Assembly: GCA_964523975.1 (NCBI GenBank)
Contig: CAZGBM010000002.1
Location: 1 to 64,000, forward strand
Direction of reading: 5' to 3'
Source of the DNA: JAFGHJ01 sp964523975
GTDB taxonomy: Bacteria > Hydrothermota > UBA3072
Length of the DNA stretch: 64,000 nucleotides
Shown here: positions 50,169 through 58,873 of the stretch, in pieces
Layout of the letters: the number at the start of each line of letters is the position of its first letter
Position numbering within the stretch: the stretch's first letter is position 1
The notes under the pieces: generated by a model
Seen by the model: the letters and a program-made list of their open reading frames with translations, nothing else
Told to the model about the DNA's origin: nothing
Databases searched by the model: none
Translations under genes and position numbers: made by a program

Positions 50169-50481
50169 GAAAATTATCTACGGTAGGATAGGCAATATAG
50201 ACAAGCTTATTCATGAGCCTTCTAGGCTGTTAATCGCCTCTATTCTTTCTGGGGTGAAGGAAGCGGATTTTAACTTTCTTTTAAGCCATAGCAAACTCTC
50301 AAAAGGAAACCTTTCTGTTCACTTATCGAAACTGGAAAAGGCTGGATATGTGAATGCGAATAAAAGATTCATAAATAAAATGCCGAATACTGTATATAAT
50401 CTGACAAAAGAAGGCCGCAAAGCTTTCGATAGCTATCTTAAGAATATGGAAGGAATAATCAGAAAGAAGAAAGAGAAATAA
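50161..50481 (+). CDS. Winged-helix transcriptional regulator
   Basis: This 106-residue protein has a helix-turn-helix followed by a wing: EPSRLLIASILSGVKEADF, LSHSKLSKGNLSVHLSKLEK (recognition helix region) and AGYVNANKRFINKMPNTVY. The pattern resembles the HTH_27/MarR-like one-domain regulators that accompany membrane proteins. It starts within the upstream gene and so is coupled to it. It may control its own operon, whose promoter has an inverted repeat next to it. Confidence 0.8.
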   Translation: MSKKIIYGRIGNIDKLIHEPSRLLIASILSGVKEADFNFLLSHSKLSKGNLSVHLSKLEKAGYVNANKRFINKMPNTVYNLTKEGRKAFDSYLKNMEGIIRKKKEK

Positions 50482-50509
50482 ATTGGGGTTTAGGATTTTG
50501 GTAACGGAG

Positions 50510-50690
50510 TCATGAGTCATCAGTCTCCACTCCCCAGTCGTGACAATAGAAGCTACAGTATCTACATGTTTTACATGTGTAAATTTTTGAGGTGTGGTGA
50601 GGTTTTAAACAAACAAAAAACTGGGGTTGTGGGATGTGCCTCTGTGTTTTTTTTCTGTGTTCTCTGTGGCAAAAAAAGGGAAGGTGGTGG
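50510..50690. repeat. Intergenic phrase repeats
   Basis: CATGAGTCATCAGTCTCCAC, CTACATGTTTTACATGTGTA and CTGTGTTCTCTGTGGC words follow each other here. They parallel stretches near 466-593 and 36894-36965. No gene seen. Confidence 0.55.
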
Positions 50691-50697
50691 TGCTTAC

Positions 50698-50726
50698 TTG
50701 ACTTATAATTGAATATTTTTATTATA
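50698..50726 (+). promoter_or_regulatory. Promoter of the Yip1-efflux operon
   Basis: TTGACT (50698-50703) is followed 17 bp later by ATTATA, with AAAGGAGG just before the Yip1 start. Confidence 0.55.
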
Positions 50727-50755
50727 ACTAAGTAATATATTTAAAAGGAGGAGAA

Positions 50756-51400
50756 ATGAACAACCTTATAAATATAATAATCGAGCCCGGTAAAGCTTTC
50801 GAACACATAAAAGAAAAAGACGACTGGTGGATTCCTTTTCTTGGTCTTGTGGTTGTTACTTTGATATTCCTCTGGATCAGTGCTCCTGCAATGTCACGTA
50901 TCACCGCTCAACAGATGGCTCAAATGGGTATAGACAGACAAATACCTAAGTCTGCAGAATTAATAAAATATGTAGTGGCTCCGATTGCAACTTTTATTGG
51001 ATTTCTTTTTATATCTCTGATTCTCTGGTTTTTTGGAAATGCTTTCGGAACTGATTGGAACTATATTAAAGCTCTCGACTTATATTGTTACTCTTCTGTC
51101 GTACAGATAATAAGAAGTATATTAAATACCTCTCTTCTGTTAGTTCGTGGCATTCCCAATATAATGACTTTGAGAGATTTAAACATTGCAACCGGACTCA
51201 ATATGTTCTTCAGCCCTGAAAATCCAAAACTTTATGCTTTTCTTTCGGGTATAGAAGTATTTTCCATATGGCAGTTTGTGTTGATAGGCTATGGAATCTC
51301 GGCAATCACCGGTATATCCAAAAAGAAAGCAGCTATCGTTTCTGTAATACTATACATCTTATCCGTTGGAATTAGTGTTCTCTTTGCAAGAGAGGTATAA
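50756..51400 (+). CDS. Yip1-domain membrane protein
   Basis: This 214-residue protein has the Yip1 fold: IIIEPGKAFEHIKEKDDWW at the start, then five or so transmembrane helices, including WIPFLGLVVVTLIFLWIS and PIATFIGFLFISLILWFFG, and a final ISKKKAAIVSVILYILSVG. In bacteria such proteins often precede export pumps; their role is unknown. It begins the operon with the TolC-like gene, whose GTG start is 2 bp after its stop. Confidence 0.8.
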   Translation: MNNLINIIIEPGKAFEHIKEKDDWWIPFLGLVVVTLIFLWISAPAMSRITAQQMAQMGIDRQIPKSAELIKYVVAPIATFIGFLFISLILWFFGNAFGTDWNYIKALDLYCYSSVVQIIRSILNTSLLLVRGIPNIMTLRDLNIATGLNMFFSPENPKLYAFLSGIEVFSIWQFVLIGYGISAITGISKKKAAIVSVILYILSVGISVLFAREV

Positions 51401-51401
51401 T

Positions 51402-52634
51402 GTGATTCTATTTCTGCTTCTTTCTCTTAATCTGACTCTTGATGATGCAATCGAAATTGGTTTGAGCGAGAGCCCTTCTTATTTACAGGCAAAAAAGGAA
51501 TTGATGTTAATACAAAAGACGAACGCTTCCGCATATTCAACCCTTCTTCCCTCCGCGTCCGCAGGGTATGTAGAAGCCAGGACTCGTTCAAGACTTGACG
51601 GAGCGGAAATTTACGATTCTACAGATAGCTATTATAACTTTAGAATGGAATGGGATTTAACCCCGGGTGATTTTTTGAATGCTTTTTCTGCTCACTACGG
51701 TAATAACACAGCATATTTTTCTTTTATGGACACGAGGAATCAAACAATATATGAAATCATATCTCAGTATCTCAACACCCTTAAACTTGAAAAGCTATTC
51801 GAGAGTAGAGAAAAGGCAGTAAAACGCACAGAAAGCAATTTGAATCTCATCGAAGAAAAAAAACGGCTGGGTTCTGCTTCCAAAGCAGAAGTCTGGCAGG
51901 GAAAAGTAAACAATTTACAGGCGCAGTTAGATCTTCTGGAAACAGAAAAGAACCGGAAACTCAGCTTGCTCAGACTGAGGAAAATCATTGGGATGGAAGT
52001 AAAAGATACCGTTTTACTGGAGGAACCGAAAATCGATTTCAGGATACCCGAAAAAGATTCCATTCTAATACTGGCTATGAAGAAAGACCCTCTTCTTAAC
52101 GAATATGATTCCGAAGTGAGGAAAGCGAGATTCGACTATTTGAAAACCTCGACAAGTAATCTTTTCACGGTTGCCTTCGGAGCGGTATACCAATACCAGG
52201 ATGAGCGTATTCCAAGTGTTGACCTGGTGCAGAACAATTACGATTATTCGATAGGATTTTCAATATCCGTGCCTTTGTTTACCGGATTTTCCAGGGTTAA
52301 TGATTTACTTATAGCAGAGTTGAAAGTGGATTTAGCCAATCTAAAATTAAAGGAAAGAGAAAAAGAATTACGAATATCGGTCGAAGAAGATTACTTGTTA
52401 TATGGTGAAGCCCGGCAAAGATTACAGCTGGCAGAAACTACCGTAAGTTTCGCCGAGGAGAGCCATAAAGCCGCAAGCGAAAGATACCGCCTGGGAGAAT
52501 CTTCAATGATTGAACTACTGGGAGCGGAAGAGGATTTGTTAAGGGCACAATATTCCCTGACCGAAGCTCGATTTGACTGGTATCTCTCTCTGTTTAGATT
52601 GAAAAGGCTTATGGGGAGGTTATATGAAGAATAA
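51402..52634 (+). CDS. TolC-like outer-membrane efflux protein
   Basis: This 410-residue protein has a signal-like hydrophobic start (ILFLLLSLNL) followed by the TolC repeat LTLDDAIEIGLSESPSYLQAKKEL. A later repeat is AAERYRLGESSMIELLGAEEDLL, with ASERYR-like motif. The two-fold helical repeat makes an outer-membrane channel. The GTG at 51402, close behind a GAGAGG site, is the best start; an upstream TTG lies in the Yip1 gene. It overlaps the adaptor gene by 11 bp. Confidence 0.88.
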   Translation: MILFLLLSLNLTLDDAIEIGLSESPSYLQAKKELMLIQKTNASAYSTLLPSASAGYVEARTRSRLDGAEIYDSTDSYYNFRMEWDLTPGDFLNAFSAHYGNNTAYFSFMDTRNQTIYEIISQYLNTLKLEKLFESREKAVKRTESNLNLIEEKKRLGSASKAEVWQGKVNNLQAQLDLLETEKNRKLSLLRLRKIIGMEVKDTVLLEEPKIDFRIPEKDSILILAMKKDPLLNEYDSEVRKARFDYLKTSTSNLFTVAFGAVYQYQDERIPSVDLVQNNYDYSIGFSISVPLFTGFSRVNDLLIAELKVDLANLKLKEREKELRISVEEDYLLYGEARQRLQLAETTVSFAEESHKAASERYRLGESSMIELLGAEEDLLRAQYSLTEARFDWYLSLFRLKRLMGRLYEE

Positions 52635-53787
52635 GAAAAAGTTGATTATCGGGTCTTCGATAATTTTGATAATTGTTATCATAATATTTGCCAATTTGAA
52701 GAAAACAGGCGGCGTAAGCGTAACGGCTTCAAAAGTAGAGAAGGGAGAAATAGAAGAGATAGTTTCCGCTCCCGGAGAAATCCACGCAAAGGAAGAGAGA
52801 AAAATTAACGCCGAGGTTACGGCAGAAGTAATTAAATTATATGTAGAAGAAGGCGATTGGGTCAAAAAAGGGCAGATCCTCGTAAAATTAGATTCCACCG
52901 AACAGTTTGCGGCATACAACAGGGCACTTGCCAATGTGAACGCTCAGAGAGCCGATCTTGAATTCAGAACAGAACAAATGAAAAGGAAAAAAGAGTTATA
53001 TGAAAAAGGTTTGATTTCTCGAGAAAATTTCGATAATATCGCAACCGAAGTCGAACTCGCCCAAAGCAATCTCGAAAATGCCAGGACCGAGTTAAACAGA
53101 GCAAAAAGAATGCTTGAAAGGGCTACTATCCGCTCTCCTATCATGGGTACCGTAATGGAGATAGATAAAGAGGAGGGAGAGGTGGTTGTGGCTGGAACCA
53201 TCAACAATCCCGGCTCTATAATATTGACCGTTTCGGATCTTGGAAATATGGAAATGGTTGCAGATGTGAATGAAAGTGAAATTCCTCTCGTATCTATAGG
53301 AGACACTGCTAGAATAACAGTGGATGCTTTTACAGATACGACGTTCACCGGTATCGTATACTATAAAGCAAGTATGCCGAAGGAAGCAAGCTCCCAGGCA
53401 GCTGTCGAGTTTGAAGTTAAAATATCAATCCCTCATCATGCCGGGATGCTGCCGGGTATGAGTTCGAACTGCGAAATAGTAACCGCCAGGAAAGATAGCG
53501 TTCTCAGGATACCTTTGCAATCGCTCGTTACTAAAGACAAAAAGAGCGGAGTCTATAAAATAGAAAACGATAAGACGAAATTCGTCGAGACCAAAACAGG
53601 AATAATGGAAGGGAAATGGGTCGAAATTAAAGAAGGCCTCCTGGAAAACGACCTCATTGTCACCGGACCTATTAAAACCTTGATGAGTCTTACGGATAAT
53701 CAAAAGGCAAATTGGAAAGAAGAGAAAGAAGACTCTTTGACAGTAGAAGATAAAACTAAAACGAAAAATCGCGAGGATAGCCCCTAG
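52624..53787 (+). CDS. Membrane fusion (MacA/HlyD-type) adaptor
   Basis: This 387-residue periplasmic adaptor has an N-terminal membrane anchor (KLIIGSSIILIIVIIIFANL). The biotinyl-lipoyl half is IKLYVEEGDWVKKGQILVKL, followed by a coiled-coil hairpin (residues 95-160). Second lipoyl half, beta barrel and membrane-proximal domain follow (ATIRSPIMGTVMEIDKEEGE). It links the TolC-like channel to the MacB-type permease further on. A dispersed repeat and small leader ORF separate it from the permease gene. Confidence 0.9.
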   Translation: MKNKKKLIIGSSIILIIVIIIFANLKKTGGVSVTASKVEKGEIEEIVSAPGEIHAKEERKINAEVTAEVIKLYVEEGDWVKKGQILVKLDSTEQFAAYNRALANVNAQRADLEFRTEQMKRKKELYEKGLISRENFDNIATEVELAQSNLENARTELNRAKRMLERATIRSPIMGTVMEIDKEEGEVVVAGTINNPGSIILTVSDLGNMEMVADVNESEIPLVSIGDTARITVDAFTDTTFTGIVYYKASMPKEASSQAAVEFEVKISIPHHAGMLPGMSSNCEIVTARKDSVLRIPLQSLVTKDKKSGVYKIENDKTKFVETKTGIMEGKWVEIKEGLLENDLIVTGPIKTLMSLTDNQKANWKEEKEDSLTVEDKTKTKNREDSP

Positions 53788-54004
53788 CGAGGCAAAGCCT
53801 CTAAAATGAAAAAATTAAATATAAAAATGGAAAATGACAGATTAAAATTCAAAGATAAATTAAAAATAGAAGCAACGAATCACACGAATAACACAAATAT
53901 TAAAAAAATAGTCTTTATTTTTCTATGTTAATAAAAATGATTGTTTCAAATTCATTTGTGAAATTTGTGCAAATTGTTGTTAAAAAATGGGTTGTTTTGG
54001 GTGG
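53788..54004. repeat. Dispersed ~210-bp intergenic element, copy 2
   Basis: This matches the element at 36115-36325 over nearly its whole length: GGCAAAGCCTCTAAAATG start, AAAATTCAAAGATAAATT words, CAACGAATCACACGAATAAC, TTAATAAAAATGATT and GTGAAATTTGTGCAAATTGT then AAAAAATGGGTTGTT. It lies within the efflux operon between adaptor and permease. A perfect 5-bp hairpin (GAGGC-AAA-GCCTC, 53789-53801) is at its left end. Confidence 0.75.
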
Positions 54005-54091
54005 GATATAGATATGATTTTGCATTTTTATTTGTCATTTTGCTTTTTAATTTTTTATATTTTATTTACCGGAAAAGGAGTGTAAAATTAA

Positions 54092-54139
54092 ATGAGATAT
54101 GTTTTTCAGAGAAAGTTACCCTATAATACTATGAGGTGA
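54092..54139 (+). CDS. Possible 15-residue leader peptide before macB-like gene
   Basis: The frame ATG AGA TAT GTT ... TGA encodes MRYVFQRKLPYNTMR, with AAGGAG 11 nt upstream, ending 5 bp before the permease ATG. It may couple or attenuate translation of the permease. A chance frame is possible. Confidence 0.3.
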   Translation: MRYVFQRKLPYNTMR

Positions 54140-54144
54140 CCAGA

Positions 54145-55380
54145 ATGTTCAGGGGTTTTCTGATCGAAATTTTGCGCTCGTCAATCGAGTCGATAAAGGC
54201 TAACAAGCTTCGTTCTCTGCTTACAACTCTTGGTATTGTAATCGGAGTTATGACTGTTATCGGTGTAATGTCTGTTATTTCGGGACTCAAAAATAATGTG
54301 GCTAATACTTTTTCACAGCTAGGTAAAAATGTTCTGTATGTAGATAAATATCCATGGTCCATGGGACATATGAGTAGGGAGGAATGGGATAAGATTAGAA
54401 AGAGGGACAACATCGACACAAAAGAGTTGGAGGCTCTGAAGGAATACGGAACTTCTTTAGAATATGTATCTCCCCTTGTTACAAGAAATTTGAATATGAA
54501 TAGAGGAGAAAAAGAAGCGGCCGAAGTCGAGATAAACGGAACTTCTGAAGACTTTGACAGAATACGTAATCGAAACGTAAAACTTGGACGTTTCCTTTCA
54601 AAAGATGACTTAAAATACAAGAGACACGTTTGCGTTCTTGGGACAAAGGTGGTTGAAACTCTATTCCCGGATGAAAACCCTGTTGGCAATAAAGTAAAAA
54701 TCCAGGGGAGGCAGTTTAACGTAATCGGCGTACTCGAAGAAAAGGGAGAAATGATGGGATGGAATATGGATAATGTTGCGGTTATTCCCTTTACAACAAT
54801 GACCGAATTCACAGGGAGAAGCGATCGTTCTATTACGATAGCAATCTATGCCGAGAATGAAGAAGAAGCAACAGAGGAAATCAGATGGATACTACGGGGA
54901 GCACGTAATTTAAAACCCGGAGAAGAAGACGATTTTTCAATTAATTCTTCTGAAGCCTTGATAACTCAATTCAACCAATTAACCAAAACGATATTCTTAA
55001 TTTCGATTGCAATTGCCGCAATTTCCTTAATCGTAGGCGGAATCGGAATAATGAACATAATGCTTGTTTCCGTTTCCGAAAGAACAAGAGAAATAGGCGT
55101 CAGGAAAGCAATAGGAGCAAAATCAAGTGAAATTCTTGGACAATTTCTTATGGAATCCGTGGTAATATGTCTGGTGGGCGGATTTTTAGGAATTTTACTG
55201 GGAGCCTCACTTACAAAGTTAATTTCTATTATGAGTAATGGAAATCTGCCCTTCTATATCCCGATATGGTCGATATTTCTCGGCTTTGGTTTTTGCTGCA
55301 GTATCGGCATTTTCTTTGGTTACTATCCCGCAAGAAAAGCTTCAAAGCTGAGTCCTGTGGAAGCTCTTCGTTATGAGTGA
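54145..55380 (+). CDS. MacB-type ABC transporter permease
   Basis: This 411-residue protein has the MacB/FtsX layout: an N-terminal transmembrane helix (LLTTLGIVIGVMTVIGVMSV), a periplasmic domain (about residues 45-270), and three C-terminal helices with ERTREIGVRKAIGAKSSEIL and PARKASKLSPVEALRYE at the end. It forms an ATP-driven export pump with the adaptor and TolC-like protein. GAGGTGA precedes the ATG at 54145; a GTG nine bases upstream is the alternative. It overlaps the ATPase gene by 8 bp. Confidence 0.9.
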   Translation: MFRGFLIEILRSSIESIKANKLRSLLTTLGIVIGVMTVIGVMSVISGLKNNVANTFSQLGKNVLYVDKYPWSMGHMSREEWDKIRKRDNIDTKELEALKEYGTSLEYVSPLVTRNLNMNRGEKEAAEVEINGTSEDFDRIRNRNVKLGRFLSKDDLKYKRHVCVLGTKVVETLFPDENPVGNKVKIQGRQFNVIGVLEEKGEMMGWNMDNVAVIPFTTMTEFTGRSDRSITIAIYAENEEEATEEIRWILRGARNLKPGEEDDFSINSSEALITQFNQLTKTIFLISIAIAAISLIVGGIGIMNIMLVSVSERTREIGVRKAIGAKSSEILGQFLMESVVICLVGGFLGILLGASLTKLISIMSNGNLPFYIPIWSIFLGFGFCCSIGIFFGYYPARKASKLSPVEALRYE

Positions 55381-56050
55381 ATTAATCAAAATGAAGAATG
55401 TCACAAAAGTTTATCCGCTTGGAGAAACCGAGGTTCATGCGCTTACAGGCGTCGATCTCACAATAAAAAAGGGAGAATTTATTTCGATAACCGGTCCCTC
55501 AGGTTCGGGCAAATCTACTCTTATGCATATAATAGGATGTCTGGACATAGCTACTTCGGGTTCGTATTTTCTGCAGGGCAAAGACGTAAATAAGATGAAC
55601 GGTAACCAACTTGCCGATATAAGAAAAGAACTCATCGGCTTCGTTTTTCAGGATTTCTATCTGTTGCCGGATGTACCCGCGTGGTACAACGTTTCCTTAC
55701 CGATGATATACAACAGAGTTGCACCCAAAGAAAGGAAAGAAAAAGCCATCCGGATTTTAAAGAGTGTGGGGCTTGAAGATAGAGTAACCCATCTCCCGAA
55801 CCAGCTATCGGGCGGGGAACGGCAGAGAGTCGCTATTGCAAGAGCTCTTGCCAACGAACCGGAAATCATCATAGCGGATGAGCCGACCGGAAATCTCGAT
55901 TCGGTCCGCGGGGAAGAGATTCTGAAAATCCTTTCAGACCTGCATAAAAAAGGAAAAACAATTATTATCGTTTCCCATGAAAAATACGTAGCCGAAAGAG
56001 GTAATAAAAAAATATACCTTAAGGACGGACGTATTGAGAGAACGAATTAA
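55373..56050 (+). CDS. MacB/LolD-type ABC transporter ATPase
   Basis: This 225-residue ATPase has Walker A ITGPSGSGKSTLMH, signature NQLSGGERQRVAIARALA, Walker B IIIADEPTGNLDS and the switch His in IIVSHEKY. It energises the permease encoded just upstream. The compact size shows a stand-alone ATPase, not the fused MacB. It overlaps the following glycosyltransferase gene by 17 bp. Confidence 0.93.
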   Translation: MSELIKMKNVTKVYPLGETEVHALTGVDLTIKKGEFISITGPSGSGKSTLMHIIGCLDIATSGSYFLQGKDVNKMNGNQLADIRKELIGFVFQDFYLLPDVPAWYNVSLPMIYNRVAPKERKEKAIRILKSVGLEDRVTHLPNQLSGGERQRVAIARALANEPEIIIADEPTGNLDSVRGEEILKILSDLHKKGKTIIIVSHEKYVAERGNKKIYLKDGRIERTN

Positions 56051-57155
56051 AATAAAACCGAGTATATTAATAATCAACTGGCAGGACTGGACTAACCCTC
56101 TATCCGGAGGAGCGGAAGTCCACCTTCACGAAATATTCAAACGTCTGACCGGAGATTTCGATGTCTCGCTTCTTTGCACACACTTCAAAAAAGCGACTCA
56201 TTTCGAAAAAATAGACGGAATAAAAATTTATCGCGTTGGTTCGAGAAACACGTTCAATTTTCATGTTCCTAAAGCATATAAAAAAATAAACGAAACTCAA
56301 AAATTTGATATTGTTATAGAAGACCTTAATAAAATTCCATTTTTTGGTGAGAAATTTATACGTGAAAAGAGAATCGCAATTCTTCATCATCTTTTTGGAA
56401 AAGCAATATACACAGAAACCAATCCGCTTTTCGCCTCTTATGTTTATTTTTCCGAAAAACTCATACCGAAGTTTTATAAGACTGTGCCGATAATTGCAAT
56501 ATCGGAGAGCTCAAGAAACAAAATAGTAGAGATGGGGATCCCCCGAAAGAATGTCGAAATAATATATAACGGAGTTGACCCTAAGTCTTACCGTTCCGGA
56601 GTAAAAAAGAGTGTTCACCCGACGATTATTTGTCTTAACAGGATGAAAAAATATAAAAGAATGGATATTTTAATCAGGTCAATTCCGGAAGTGCTAAAAG
56701 CGATTCCGGAGCTAAAAGTTATCCTTGTAGGAGAGGGGGATGACCTCCCGCGCCTCAAAGAGATTACCCGAAAAAACGGAATCGAGCATATAATTGAATT
56801 TACCAATTTTATCTCCGAAGAGAGGAAAACCGAATTGCTTGCCAGTTCCTGGGTTTCGGTGAATACCTCGCCTATAGAAGGTTGGGGTTTAACCTCCATA
56901 GAAGCTCAAGGCAGCGGCACACCTTCCGTCGTTCCCGATTCTCCCGGACTCAGAGAAACCGTGAAAGACGGAGTCAGCGGCTATATTTACCCATTTGGTG
57001 ACACTAATCGCTTGTCCGAAATTCTTATCAAAGTTTTAAAAAACAAAAAAACACTCGATAAAATGGGAAAAGAAGCAAGGAAATGGGCGGCAAACTTTTC
57101 CTGGGATGCGTCTGCGAAAAAGATGAAAGAAACAATCATAGCACAACTTTTATAA
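56034..57155 (+). CDS. Family 4-type glycosyltransferase, cotranscribed with the pump
   Basis: This 373-residue GT-B enzyme has LSGGAEVHLHEIFKRL near residue 24 and, in the C-terminal half, CLNRMKKYKRMDILIRS, VILVGEGDDLPRLK and the donor-site SPIEGWGLTSIEAQGSGTPSV. The start is a TTG at 56034 within the ATPase gene, so translation is coupled. It may glycosylate a lipid or polysaccharide that the pump exports; this is an inference from position only. Confidence 0.85.
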   Translation: MRERIKIKPSILIINWQDWTNPLSGGAEVHLHEIFKRLTGDFDVSLLCTHFKKATHFEKIDGIKIYRVGSRNTFNFHVPKAYKKINETQKFDIVIEDLNKIPFFGEKFIREKRIAILHHLFGKAIYTETNPLFASYVYFSEKLIPKFYKTVPIIAISESSRNKIVEMGIPRKNVEIIYNGVDPKSYRSGVKKSVHPTIICLNRMKKYKRMDILIRSIPEVLKAIPELKVILVGEGDDLPRLKEITRKNGIEHIIEFTNFISEERKTELLASSWVSVNTSPIEGWGLTSIEAQGSGTPSVVPDSPGLRETVKDGVSGYIYPFGDTNRLSEILIKVLKNKKTLDKMGKEARKWAANFSWDASAKKMKETIIAQLL

Positions 57156-57209
57156 AAGTTTAACCACAAAATAAGCATAATTTTTAATACCTCCCGCCAA
57201 CCCTTTTTT

Positions 57210-57407
57210 AACAACAAATAGCACAAATTACACAAATATATTAAGAATAAAATTTTTTGTTAATAAAAGTAGAAATTCTTTTGTTTTCATTCGTGCTATT
57301 CGTGTAATTTGTTGTTTCTAATTCTGGGATGTGTTGGGTTTTAAACAACAAAAATATAGTTTTTTTCTCTGTGTGTTTGTTTTTTCTTTGTGGTCTCTGT
57401 AGTTTAA
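57210..57407. repeat. Inverted-end phrase element plus CTCTGTG words
   Basis: The stretch AACAACAAATAGCACAAATT ... CGTGTAATTTGTTGTT (57210-57316) has inverted ends like those of the 210-bp element, with a different middle. Then CTCTGTG / CTTTGTGG words follow (57359-57403), running to the tspO stop codon. Confidence 0.65.
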
Positions 57408-57892
57408 ATATTCAGACGCCAGATTGCAAAATTTAAGACCGAAGCAAAACTTACCCACAGTATATAAGGAATAAGCAACGCCCCTGCAACCCAGGATATC
57501 CGGAAGAAAAGTATTATCGATGCCAATATAGCTATCCAGAGAAATATAATCTCGATAAATGCGGCAAAAGGAGACTGGAGCCCGAAAAACAGAAAAGACC
57601 ATAATGTATTTAAAACGAGCTGAAAAATAAAAACAGCAACCGCTATTTTTACGTTTTTCTCATTCAATCCGGTTCTCCAGACAAGATATAAAGAAATGCC
57701 CATAAGCAAAAACAACGTTGTCCAGACGGGAGCAAATACCCAGTTGGGCGGGTTGAATGACGGTTTATTTATACCGGCGTACCAGCGGGGTATAGAAGGA
57801 GTGGTAAATAAAGAACCTACAAAACCTGCCAGCTGGCAGATAATTATACTCGAAAAAAGAAGTAAAATTTCACTTAACTTGCTTCTCTGCAT
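57404..57892 (-). CDS. tspO: TspO/MBR family membrane protein
   Basis: This 162-residue protein has five transmembrane helices and the TspO pattern: GFVGSLFTTPSIPRWYAGIN, KPSFNPPNWVFAPVWTTLF and NTLWSFLFFGLQSP, where the Trp/Asn residues line the porphyrin pocket. TspO binds tetrapyrroles or cholesterol and acts in stress responses. A GAGGAAAA site precedes the ATG. It follows the DUF2330 gene by 15 bp in the same direction. Confidence 0.93.
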   Translation of the reverse strand: MQRSKLSEILLLFSSIIICQLAGFVGSLFTTPSIPRWYAGINKPSFNPPNWVFAPVWTTLFLLMGISLYLVWRTGLNEKNVKIAVAVFIFQLVLNTLWSFLFFGLQSPFAAFIEIIFLWIAILASIILFFRISWVAGALLIPYILWVSFASVLNFAIWRLNI

Positions 57893-57907
57893 TTTTCCTC
57901 CTTAAAA

Positions 57908-58789
57908 TCACATTGCTATCAAATCTTTCGTAAAAGAAGAAATCAATCCTTCAATTTCCCATATACGCAGCTTCATCTCTTCTTTATGACCTAAAAGTTC
58001 ACTCATTTCTTCGTTCAAGTTACGCAGTTCATCTGAAGTAATAGTAATTGGTTGGTGCTGAAGATTGATTTTATCAAGCGGAATACCTGGAAAATTTCTC
58101 AATAATTCCGGAGTCAATATCAAAAACTCCATAGAAGTATATCCCTCTTCAGTGCTCATTATCTTAACGGGATAAAACAAATGCTCTGTTTTAAATCTGT
58201 ATTGTATTGCATCGTTGGTTTTCAATTCTTTATCCAGAGATACGACATCAAAAACGAACCAGGAGAACTTTTCTTCCAGATATTCTTCGACAACTTTCTT
58301 TAGCCCTTCAGGAATCACCGGATTCTTGACCCCTGCAGAATCAAGATAATTCTCCACCCATTTAATAAAACTGTCTTTATCTAAAACATGCGCAACGGAA
58401 ATATCATGTGCTCCTATTTTTTCATGAAAGGTAATTTCCCCCGCTACCTGGGATGAACGCTCTTTTCCTCCGTTTCTTTTATGCATTAATAAATGCTGTT
58501 CTCTGATTTTTTCGTTTATAAGTTTGGTAGCTTTCCCGAATACTTCTATGTCGCCTTTTTTTACCGCAGGTTCGGAAGGTAAAGGCAAAACCTCAAGAAC
58601 TCCTGTAGAATCAGAGGCGTTCATATCCGTAGAAAGCAGGAGTATTTCCTCCGTACCATTCCAGGCAATCATAGCTCTCTGCGTGGGTTCGAAAATTCTT
58701 ACATCGGGCTCAAAAGGAATAGAACCACGGTCCGCATAAAGCGCTGTATTTAAAAGCAAGAGAAAGATAAAATATTTCATTAATTTCAT
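57908..58789 (-). CDS. DUF2330-family secreted protein
   Basis: This 293-residue protein has a signal peptide (MKLMKYFIFLLLLNTALYA) followed by DRGSIPFEPDVRIFEPTQRAMIAWNG, a DUF2330-like beginning. The rest has no enzymatic motif I recognise; there is a C-terminal coiled coil (NLNEEMSELLGHKEEMKLRI). The first ATG follows GGAGG and is the start. The exported protein probably acts in the periplasm. Function unknown. It may be cotranscribed with tspO. Confidence 0.75.
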   Translation of the reverse strand: MKLMKYFIFLLLLNTALYADRGSIPFEPDVRIFEPTQRAMIAWNGTEEILLLSTDMNASDSTGVLEVLPLPSEPAVKKGDIEVFGKATKLINEKIREQHLLMHKRNGGKERSSQVAGEITFHEKIGAHDISVAHVLDKDSFIKWVENYLDSAGVKNPVIPEGLKKVVEEYLEEKFSWFVFDVVSLDKELKTNDAIQYRFKTEHLFYPVKIMSTEEGYTSMEFLILTPELLRNFPGIPLDKINLQHQPITITSDELRNLNEEMSELLGHKEEMKLRIWEIEGLISSFTKDLIAM

Positions 58790-58873
58790 TCTAACCTCCG
58801 ATAAAAAGTGTAATATTTTTCTTATGAAAAGTCAATCTTGGCGCAATCCCATTTTGAACCCTACTATAATTTA

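Noticed and set aside
54136..54144. GTG at 54136 as start of the MacB-type permease
   Set aside because: The ATG at 54145 has better spacing to the GAGGTGA site and gives the usual N-terminus.
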